From the NCBI GenBank assembly GCA_033398695.1, contig CM065801.1:53888358-53952357 (forward strand): a stretch of DNA of 64,000 nucleotides, in the 5' to 3' direction. Positions 56,475 through 64,000 of the stretch are shown one piece after another. Within the stretch, counting starts at the first letter, position 1. Each line of letters begins with the position of its first letter. The DNA comes from Orobanche coerulescens. Lineage: Eukaryota; Streptophyta; Magnoliopsida; Lamiales; Orobanchaceae. Both the position numbers and the translations under genes were made by a program. Below the pieces are notes generated by a model. The model made no database searches. It was not told where the DNA came from and saw only the letters and a program-made list of their open reading frames with translations.

Positions 56475-57043
56475 TAGGGGTGTTTTCGGTTTCGGTCGGG
56501 GTAAAATTTTCGAAACTCAAACTCTCCCCAAACTTTAAAATTCGGTTTCGGTTTCGGTCGGTTTCGGTTTTCAAAACTCAAAACCCAAACCCTCCCCAAA
56601 TATTTCGGTTTCGGATTAGTTCGGTCAAATTCGGTTTTGACCCAAACATATTTAATTTATATATATTTATTTAATAAAGTAACAAAAAAATTAATTATAT
56701 TAATAAAAATTGTTAAAAAATAATAGATAGATCTTTAATTGATATATTTAATCATTGTTTTTATCAAAACTACAATATATGTGTAGATATATTATTTTAT
56801 AAGTTTAAAAATTTTAGTCATATAAATAAAATTTTATATAATATAAATAATTCGGGTTAGTTCGGTCCAATTCGGGGTAATTCGGTTCGGTTCGGTTTTA
56901 AGTTATCTAAACCCGAATTAATTCGGTTTCGGTCTCGATTTGTAAGTTTCAAGTTCGGGGTTACTTTCGGTCGGGAATTTTCGGTTTGGTGCGGATTGAT
57001 TCAGATTGGTTAGTCGGTTTTTGGATTTCTATTAACACCCCTA
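56475..57043. mobile_element. hAT-type MITE with TAGGGGTGTT ends
   Basis: 569 bases. It starts TAGGGGTGTT and ends AACACCCCTA, with GTGCAGAG at 56467-56474 and 57044-57051. The interior has many TTCGGTTTCGG motifs near both ends in opposite orientation and AT-rich sequence between. Non-coding. Confidence 0.92.
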
Positions 57044-57209
57044 GTGCAGAGGCATGGAAGAGAGAGGGAGGGCGTATGAAAGTGAGAAAGGGGCCAACAT
57101 CAATAAGGAAAGGGTTTATGTACCCCCAAACTCTTGGCTATTTCATTTCGGCCCCTATATTTGAAGTCTTGCAACTTAACCCCAAATTAACTTTTTAATA
57201 ATTCGAAAC

Positions 57210-58091
57210 CGTTGAAAGAAAATTAACTGAGACGGAAAGTAGGGCAAAAACTGTGTATTATTCCATTGAGGACATCCCTTTAAATAGGGAGAAATACATA
57301 CAAGCAGGCTTAATCCTACCCTAACTAGGAAAACCCGTAAACTAACCGACTTAGGCACACATTAGGTATTATTACTTTAACACTCCCCCTGGTGCCTAGT
57401 CTACAAGCGCATGTCGTGTTGCCTCGTTAAAACCTCGTCAAGCAAAAATCCAGTGGGAAAAATGTCTTGATCGTAGGAAAAAGAGTACAACATCTAGACA
57501 CATCAAGTTTAGACTTCGTCCTTTGAATCTATCCTCTCATATGATCGTTACATTAATCATAACGCTACTATGGTGACCATTCCATCGATCCTTAAAATCG
57601 TACATCTTGTTAACTCGTTAAAAACTTTTCCAAGTGATAAAAACCGTGTGTGAAAAAGAATCCTTGGAAGAAAATGAGTATAACGTACGGTGTGGATGTA
57701 AGACTCCCATTCAAGTCTACATTTCCCCCTGATTTGTACATCAATCAAGTAGTCATTGCCTCATTAAAAACTTCGCCAAGTAACAAAACCCAATGGGTGA
57801 AAATGAACCTTGGTCAAAGAAAAGAGTACAACCCATGTGATTAAGTTTCTTTATAATCATCATTTCCTTGTGATCTTTACATCGATCTCGAGAGTTGGAA
57901 AAATCTACATCTCCCCCTAATACTTACATTCATATACCATTGCCTCGTTAAAAACCTTGCCAAATAACAAAACTCAGTGGGAAAAATAAACATTGGTCTA
58001 AGGAAAAGAGTGCAACATATGTATGTATGTTCCATTATATCTCACATATTTCCCGTTATGATCATTCCATCAATCAAGGGGATTTACAAGA
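57210..58091 (-). mobile_element. Copia-1, 3' end (LTR and 3' untranslated region)
   Basis: On the minus strand a 173-base LTR (57382-57210) starts TGTTAAAGTAATAATAC and ends CAACG. It is preceded by a purine tract (57383-57395) and about 700 bases of repeats without coding sequence. After the LTR comes GTTTC (57209-57205, minus strand), the same pentamer that precedes the 5' LTR at 12134. Beyond 58091 a Tat LTR begins. Confidence 0.85.
57384..58017 (-). repeat. Four imperfect tandem units with iterated purine tracts
   Basis: Units with TGCCTCGTTAAAA..CC and CAGTGGGAAAAAT..TTGGT..GAGTACAAC blocks start near 57420, 57610, 57755 and 57939, with a period of about 150-190 bases. Three spacers carry CTCCCCCT or TTCCCCCT (57383, 57723, 57911), each resembling the polypurine tract on the minus strand. 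Confidence 0.8.
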
Positions 58092-58865
58092 TGTTGTGCG
58101 GCGATTTATACGCCTCGATGGCGATCGGCATAATGGTCAGGAGCCAGCTAAAGAAGACATATGTTGGGCAAGCGCCTAGCGGTCGACATCCAAGGCGATC
58201 GTCTTTTGGCATCCGGCGATCCCCTCTAATGGCCAACTAGAGACGATCGTCCCGTGCCACGTATGAATCCGACACCCGTCAAAGTCTTCGAAGACCAAAT
58301 CTCGGTTGAAGACCCACGTGCAGATCCGCAAAAGGCGCCGCAAGAATAGGTCCTACTCCAGCCCATCAGCAGCTGTCAGTGATAGGGACGGCCTCACCAA
58401 CCGACAGACCCACCGAAAGGTCCTAAGGTGGGACTGCCCAAGACAGCGAGAAGAGGCACCTGTCGCCTCCTCATTGGCTCGTGCATCTGTCTGCTAGCAG
58501 CAGCCGCGAACTTTAAGGAAACAGTCCCACGTGCTGGGACGATCGCCTGCCTTATTTAAATGCAGGAAACGGCGGTCGCCCGCGATGGACAGGGACGCCC
58601 TAGCAACCCTTTCACCTATAAATAGAAGGCCTCCAGCAGTGGTCAGGCACACAGTGAAAAACGTGAACACAAACATAGTAAAATACGTTAACAAAAAGCA
58701 CAGTTTACAACGTGAACACAGAACGCAAAAAGCGAACTATACAGAGAACTCTCCATCTTTGTGATGTGAATCAAGAAGCAGTCAGTCATCAGAAGAAGAA
58801 CTATACATTCCTGTGGGACCAATAACAAGATCACGAGCAAATGCGATAAAGAATTCATTAACAAT
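58092..58865 (+). repeat. Second Tat-like LTR (solo or 5' LTR), right end uncertain
   Basis: It starts TGTTGTGCGGCGATT and aligns to 33178-33740, including the GACGATCGTC motifs and TATAAATA at 58617-58624. After about 58640 it diverges from the first copy and no TAACAACA end is seen. It therefore belongs to another subfamily or is truncated. No Tat coding sequence follows. Confidence 0.75.
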
Positions 58866-59399
58866 GCTCGTGCAAAATCATTTTAATCAGACCGGTGATC
58901 ATAAATATAATAACATATTTATTTATGTTATTGAATCCGTCACATGTTAGATTAAAAGTGTTGATGTCATCATTCCAAGCAATAAGCCTAACTGAAGATG
59001 CGATACAATTGAAAGCAGGCGTTGGAAATTTCAGATACGATACATATTCGTATTTTTATCATAACTTTCACGTCCGATATCCGATTGAGATGATTCTAGT
59101 GGATTTGGAAAGCTAAGAGGCAGTACTACAATTATCTAGAAGACAGCAAGATCAAAACCCAAAGTCTAGGATCTGTTATTCCACTAAAACGACAACAACA
59201 TATTTTTCTTTAACTTTGATTTTTTATTTTCAAAACTTAAGTCTTGGTCCTTGATTTTTGTCCCCTAAAAATGTGTTGACTCCTTAACTTATGGGTTGAT
59301 TTGTCATGAATCAGATTTTAGTAGCTTTGAATGTTGAATTTATAATTTTTTAGTCTTTATTTTATAATTTTATATTGTAATAGTTGTAGGAATTTTGGC

Positions 59400-59407
59400 T
59401 ATAAATA
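59400..59407 (+). promoter_or_regulatory. TATA box of the CRM-like LTR
   Basis: TATAAATA within GGCTATAAATAGCC, about 340 bases before the possible primer site. Confidence 0.6.
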
Positions 59408-59912
59408 GCCCTCATTTTCATTTGTAAGGACACCTTAAAATTTATTAAAATTGTGAGTGTTTGTGTTAACAAACTTTCTTCTTATTTTGTTGAGTATGTC
59501 TCCAAAATATAAATCGTGATTTCAATTCACTTATCGAGGCGTTAGAAACCTCGTGGCGTGTTTGAATCGCACCTTCCGGTTTGCTACGGCGCATCACGTA
59601 GATGGCTTGAAGTAAAACAATCATTTGCTTAATATTGGAACGATCTTGGGAACTAAAATCATACTAGCGATAGCGGTTACCATGGCACGTCGTGTGGGGG
59701 TCGCATCAGTTGGCTTCGGAGCTCGGTTTTTTCCATTACTAAGTGGTATCTATTTTCCTTTATTTTGAAAATCTTCTTATCTTACCATCCTATTCTTTCT
59801 TTCTATCTTCTAAACCTTCCGTCTTCTTAATATAAAAAAAAAGTATACAAAAAAAAGTATATAAAAAAAAGTATACAAAAAAAAATACCTATATATATAA
59901 ATATACCTATTT

Positions 59913-59993
59913 ATCACAAAGGTCGGTTCTACCACCGCAGTGAATATATATACATATACATATCTATCACGAAGGTCGGTTCTACCACCACAG

Positions 59994-60074
<81 letters not shown>

Positions 60075-60104
60075 AAGGTCGGTTCTACCACCACAGTGAA
60101 ATAT
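59913..60104. repeat. Three AAGGTCGGTTCTACCACC units around an (AT)n tract
   Basis: A unit of about 35 bases (TATCAC.AAGGTCGGTTC then TACCACC.CAGTGAA) occurs at 59913, 59963 and 60066. The last two are separated by an (AT)n run from 59997 to 60070. It lies in the leader of the CRM-like element. Confidence 0.85.
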
Positions 60105-60452
60105 AAAATAAATATAAAGCTGGAGTGCGGATTACCGCCCCTGTAAAATTAAATACTTGTCACAATACTAGCCTATATAATCACCTTGTGAGTTGTGGGA
60201 CATTTATATAAAGGCGAGTGATTAAAGGCAAGAACAGTGCAAAAAAAAAACTAAAAGAGTGATACACGAGCGTTGAGTGATCGAGTGATATACGTGAGGA
60301 TCTTGTGAGGACTAATTTGTGTGTGTGTCAAAAAAAAAAAGAGAAAAAAGGGCAAAAAAAAAAAAAGAAAGGCAAAAAAAAAAACCAAAAAAAAAGCAAA
60401 AAAAAAAATGGCAAAAAAAAAAAAAAACCAAAAAAAAAAAAGCAAAAAAAAA

Positions 60453-61691
60453 ATGTCGAAATCCGATATTGAGAAAAATGAAGGAAACGAAGCCCTTCAG
60501 AACATACAAGAAATGCTCACCCAATTAATTAGAAGACAAGATCGACAAGAAGAAGCGATCAAAAATTTACAAAAAAATAAAGAAGATGAGCATCACCGTA
60601 GAAGAAGGAATCCGAGTCCCATCTCATATAGAGAGTACGAGGATGAAACATTCTCTGAGGATGGAACTTACCAAAATCGAGGAGGAAGTGGTCGAGGAGG
60701 TTGGAGAGAACAAGGTAGACGGTATGAAAGGGAAGGACGAAACGAGGAAGACCGAAGTATGGGAAATATAAAAATGAAAATCCCAGCCTTCGAAGGGCGG
60801 AGCGATCCCGACACATACCTTGACTGGGAGAGGAAGTTGGAAACTATATTTGACTGCCACAACTATGCTAGTACTGAGAAAATGAGGTTAGCAATAACCG
60901 AATTTTCCGAGTATGCCAGCATTTGGTGGGACCAACTTGTGACGGATAGAAGGAGGAATGGAGAGAGGCCAATTAATAGTTGGGAGGAATTAAATATTGT
61001 AATGCGTAGAAGATTTGTTCCTAATTATTATCATAAGGAACTATTTTCTCGCCTTCAATCCTTAAAACAAGGTTCAAGGAGCATAGAAGATTTTCGAAAG
61101 GAAATGGAGATGTTAATGATCCAGGCCGATGTGAGGGAGTCGAGAGAGGCCACAATGGCGAGATTTCTACATGGCATGAGGGCGGAAATCTCTAAAGAAG
61201 TTGATAAACAATATTATGTTGAGTTCAAGGACATGGTATATGCAGCGATCAAAATTGAGAGGAATTTGAGAAAGGGAGGCAACAATGCTTACTCCACGGG
61301 GTACACAACTCCTTGGAAGCCTCAAACGGGAAATCGAGACGTATCCAAGGGCAGTTTTGATAAAAGCACCATGAAGGGGAAGTTTGAGGTGGGGAGTACT
61401 AGTCGAACAAAACCAGAAGTCAAATCTACATCCGTAGAAAATACAAACACGAGAAACAGGGACATCAAGTGTTTTCGATGCCACGGGCGAGGACACATTG
61501 CATCCGAATGCACTAATAAACGAGCAATGATACTTAGGGAGGACGGAGAATATGAAACAGATGATGAAGATGAGGAAGAAGTGAAAGAAGAAAGTGATGA
61601 AGGGGAGCTAGAATTCGCACCCACACTTGTCATTAGGAGGGTGTTGAATGTGAAGGCAAAGGAGGAAGAGAGCAACGATAACGAACAATGA
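60453..61691 (+). CDS. CRM-like gag
   Basis: The likely start is ATG at 60453 (MSKSDIEKNEGNEALQNIQE). The frame is open back to 60321, but that part only encodes a poly-lysine run from A-tracts (60331-60452). The capsid domain spans about residues 105-270 of this start (PDTYLDWERKLETIFDCHNY, ITEFSEYASIWWDQLVTDRR, MRRRFVPNYYHKELFSRLQS, ATMARFLHGMRAEISKEVDK). The knuckle CFRCHGRGHIASEC is intact, followed by an acidic stretch (DDEDEEEVKEESDEGE). The frame ends with TGA at 61689-61691 inside QRENLFHTRC-like sequence, where relatives read on into protease. CGA to TGA would explain it, so it is a lesion rather than a natural end. Confidence 0.9.
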   Translation: MSKSDIEKNEGNEALQNIQEMLTQLIRRQDRQEEAIKNLQKNKEDEHHRRRRNPSPISYREYEDETFSEDGTYQNRGGSGRGGWREQGRRYEREGRNEEDRSMGNIKMKIPAFEGRSDPDTYLDWERKLETIFDCHNYASTEKMRLAITEFSEYASIWWDQLVTDRRRNGERPINSWEELNIVMRRRFVPNYYHKELFSRLQSLKQGSRSIEDFRKEMEMLMIQADVRESREATMARFLHGMRAEISKEVDKQYYVEFKDMVYAAIKIERNLRKGGNNAYSTGYTTPWKPQTGNRDVSKGSFDKSTMKGKFEVGSTSRTKPEVKSTSVENTNTRNRDIKCFRCHGRGHIASECTNKRAMILREDGEYETDDEDEEEVKEESDEGELEFAPTLVIRRVLNVKAKEEESNDNEQ

Positions 61692-62267
61692 GAAAATCTT
61701 TTTCACACTAGATGTTTTGTGAAAAATAAAAATTGTAGTGTGATCATTGATAACGGAAGTTGCACCAATGTGGCTAGTGCGATGCTAGTCGAGGGGTTAG
61801 AATTACCAACAAGGCGACATCCTAAGCCTTATAGACTTCATTGGCTAAACGATTGCGGAGAGGTTCGGGTGAATAAACAGGTACTCATAACCATCATAAT
61901 TGGAAAATACCATGATGATATCCAATGTGACGTTGTACCAATGCATGCTTGCCATATTTTGTTGGGGAGACCATGGCATTACGATCAAGATGCCCAACTT
62001 AGCGGGAAGAAGAATCGTTACTCATTTGAGAAAGATGGGAGGAAAATCACATTAGTTCCCATGACGAAAATACAAGTCCATGAAGATCAAATTCGACTCC
62101 AAAAAGAAGTTGAAGATAAAGAAAAAGAAAAGGAAAAAGAAAAAGAAAACCAAAAAGAAAAAGAAAAGGAAAAAGAAAAAGAAAAGAAAAAAGAAAAACA
62201 AAGAGAAAAAGAAAAAGAAAAAAAAATCAAAAAAATGTTTATTTATAAGTGCAAAGGAAGTCGTTAA
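61692..62267 (+). pseudogene. CRM-like protease and Lys/Glu linker
   Basis: Same frame as gag after the TGA. The protease reads NCSVIIDNGSCTNVASAMLV with Asp-Asn-Gly in place of the Asp-Gly/Ser/Thr-Gly triad, followed by HACHILLGRPWHYDQDAQLS. A simple Lys-Glu repeat (62104-62230, GAAAAA-type units) follows. The frame then ends at 62265. Reverse transcriptase continues one frame over, so an indel in the A-rich repeat (about 62215-62240) broke the polyprotein. Confidence 0.87.
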
Positions 62268-64000
62268 AGAAGTTGAGGAGGGGCAACCCGCATACTTACT
62301 TCTTACCAAACGAATTTGCACTCTTGATGATGATAAAAACCGGAATGTTCCGAGTACTATAAAAATTCTATTGCAGGACTTCAAAGATGTTTTTCCGGAA
62401 GAGCTACCACCCGGTTTGCCACCAAAAAGAGGGATCGAGCACCAAATCGACTTTGTGCCAGGAGCCGTCATTCCAAACCGACCAGCATACCGAAATAATC
62501 CTGAAGAAACTAAGGAGATTCAGCGGCAAGTCGAGGAGTTATTAAGTATTGGGTATATCCGAGAAAGTTTGAGTCCTTGTGCCGTTCCGATAATTGTCGT
62601 ACCAAAGAAAGACGGGACTTGGAGAATGTGCACCGACTGCCGAGCGGTGAACAATATCACGGTAAAGTATCGACATCCAATTCCAAGGTTAGATGATATG
62701 TTGGACGAATTACATGGTTCGCGTGTGTTTAGTAAAATTGATTTAATTAAAGGTTATCACCAAATTCGTATGAAAGAAGGGGATGAATGGAAAACGGCCT
62801 TTAAAACTAAATACGGATTATATGAATGGTTGGTAATGCCTTTTGGTCTTACAAATGCACCGAGCACTTTTATGTGGCTAATGAATCATGTTTTGCGTGC
62901 TTATATTGGAAAATTTGTTGTCTTATACTTTGATGATATTCTCATTTATAGCAAGAGCACAGACGAACACGTTGAACATTTAAGATTGGTTTTAATTACC
63001 TTGAAAAAGGAACAATTATATGCTAGTCTTAAGATATGTACTTTTTGCATGAGTGAGGTTATATTCCTTGGGTATGTCGTTAGTATTGACGGCATAAAAG
63101 TTGATGAAGAAAAGATAAGGGCCATACGTGAATGGCCTAGACCGACTAATGCAACTGAGGTAAGAAGTTTTCACGGTTTAGCAGGTTTTTATCGACGCTT
63201 TGTTAAATATTTTAGCACGATTGCTGCCCCGTTAAATGAACTTGTAAAGAAACATGCTAAATTTCATTGGTGTGATGACCAAGAAAATGCCTTTAACACA
63301 TTAAAGGATAAATTATGCAGCGCACCTGTGTTAGGATTACCAGATTTTTCTAACACTTTTGAAGTTGAGTGTGATGCTTCAGGAGTAGGAATTGGAGCAG
63401 TATTAATGCAGGGAAAGAGGCCGATTGCTTACTTTAGCAAAAAACTTGGAGGAGCGATGTTGAACTAACCTACATATGATAAAGAATTGTATGCTTTGGT
63501 TAGAGCTTTACGTACGTGGCAACACTACTTATGGCCTAAGGAGTTCGTGATTCACACGGATCATGAATCATTGAAGCATCTCAAGGGACAAAATAAGTTG
63601 AGTAAAAGACATGCCAAATGGTTAGAGAAGATCGAATCGTTTCCTTACATCATCAAGTATAAACAAGGTAAGGAGAACATCGTTGCCGATGCATTGTCGA
63701 GAAGGTATGTATTACTTAATACGCTTTCTTGTAAATTGTTAGGATTTGAGCTCTTGAAAGGATCTTACGTGGGAGATAAAGATTTTGGCGAAACATATGT
63801 TGCTTGCGAGATAAAAAGTGTGGATAAATTTTATTGGGATGATGGGTTTTTATTCCGTGAAAATAAACTTTGCATTCCTTTTTGTTCGACACGGGAGTTG
63901 TTAGTAAGGGAAGCACATAGTGGGGGATTAATGGGACATTTCGGAATTGCCAAAACTTTTGAAATATTGCATGAACACTTCTTTTGGCCTAAAATGAAAC
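62236..64000 (+). pseudogene. CRM-like reverse transcriptase, RNase H and integrase start
   Basis: The reverse transcriptase blocks are complete: FKDVFPEELPPGLPPKRGIE, GYIRESLSPCAVPIIVVPKK, MCTDCRAVNNITVKYRHPIP, FSKIDLIKGYHQIRMKEGDE, the catalytic YFDDILIYSK and FHGLAGFYRRFVKYFSTIAA. RNase H starts FEVECDASGVGIGAVLMQGK and is cut by TAA at 63466-63468 (LN-stop-PTYDKEL, normally Tyr). The same frame then continues through [23 protein letters not shown] and the integrase zinc-binding start [20 protein letters not shown] to the window end. Only this one stop lies in the stretch. It would copy the element's RNA to DNA if intact. Confidence 0.9.

Larger units (their letters stand above)
51404..57209 (+). 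repeat. 3' LTR of gypsy element D, left part, split by three DNA transposons
   Basis: It starts TGTAACGCCCCGACTTC. LTR segments are 51404-51806, 55170-55525, 56009-56474 and 57052-57209. The inserts are a hAT transposon and two hAT-type MITEs, each with an exact 8-base duplication. 56241 onwards matches the 5' LTR at 34231. The LTR stops at GAAAC (57205-57209), where the Copia-1 3' end begins. Its continuation is the sequence at 12133 downwards. Confidence 0.85.
58866..64000 (+). mobile_element. CRM-like chromovirus, 5' portion, cut by window end
   Basis: 58866-59740 is non-coding with a promoter and is probably the 5' LTR (start not located). A possible primer site TGGTATC lies at 59744. 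A repetitive leader (59751-60452), gag, protease, reverse transcriptase, RNase H and the start of integrase follow. The sequence resembles the CRM clade in gag (YHKELFSRLQSLKQGSRSI), reverse transcriptase and the [13 protein letters not shown] block. The chromodomain that would confirm it lies outside the window. Confidence 0.75.

Noticed and set aside
58086..58835. ACAAGA as a target duplication for the second Tat LTR
   Set aside because: ACAAGA occurs before 58092 and again near 58831, but the LTR would then end without the CA expected from the first copy, so the match may be chance.
59968..60104. Direct repeats that could suggest a CRISPR array
   Set aside because: Only three units, the spacers are simple AT repeats, and the context is a plant retroelement leader.
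60251..60524. Phe-rich minus-strand frames resembling membrane proteins
   Set aside because: They arise from the A-tracts of the gag leader and have no real sequence complexity.
62052..62471. Phe-rich minus-strand frame of 139 codons
   Set aside because: Mirror of the Lys-Glu repeat and reverse transcriptase start of the CRM-like element.

Overview
The window is repeat-filled intergenic DNA from a flowering plant, most likely a eudicot. The evidence is plant-type LTR retrotransposons with initiator-Met primer sites, Cassandra elements carrying a 5S rRNA-like promoter, hAT and Mutator-like transposons, and a broken plant mTERF gene. I see no intact host gene, tRNA, rRNA operon or CRISPR array. 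Nearly everything belongs to transposable elements nested inside one another.

Layout. 1-1584 is the end of a Ty3/gypsy (Tekay-like) LTR. 1585-3213 is the 3' end of an Athila-like element. 3214-7957 is a truncated minus-strand gypsy element (A) with a 591-codon open frame, a primer site and a 2.8 kb LTR. 7958-12133 is a second minus-strand gypsy (B), whose LTR is split by a Mutator-like element (9168-11492). 12134-15858 plus 25180-25557 is the 5' half of a Ty1/copia element (Copia-1) with a decayed mTERF gene between primer site and gag. Inside it sits a full-length young Tekay-like element (C, 15859-25174, target duplication ATATA). 25558-29800 is another Tekay-like LTR with its 3' leader, on the minus strand. 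29800-34108 is the 3' part of a Tat-like element carrying a spliced antisense gene. 34231-57209 is a third gypsy (D), of the same family as B. It is interrupted by a Cassandra element, a Cassandra/copia composite, a minus-strand copia (Copia-2), a 3.36 kb hAT transposon and two hAT-type MITEs. 57210-58091 is the 3' end of Copia-1 on the opposite strand. 58092 to about 58865 is a second Tat LTR. From there to the window end lies the 5' part of a CRM-like chromovirus.

The most informative observations are these. The two ends of Copia-1, 45 kb apart and in opposite orientation, share the same 5-base target duplication and interrupt the same point of the same LTR family, which implies an inversion or a misassembly. 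The mTERF sequence lies inside a retroelement, which suggests gene capture. The Tat antisense gene has its own TATA box, phase-compatible introns and poly(A) signal. Palindromic motif arrays sit upstream of the promoter in several LTRs.

All calls come from reading the sequence and recalling family features. No database search was possible, so clade names are tentative where stated.
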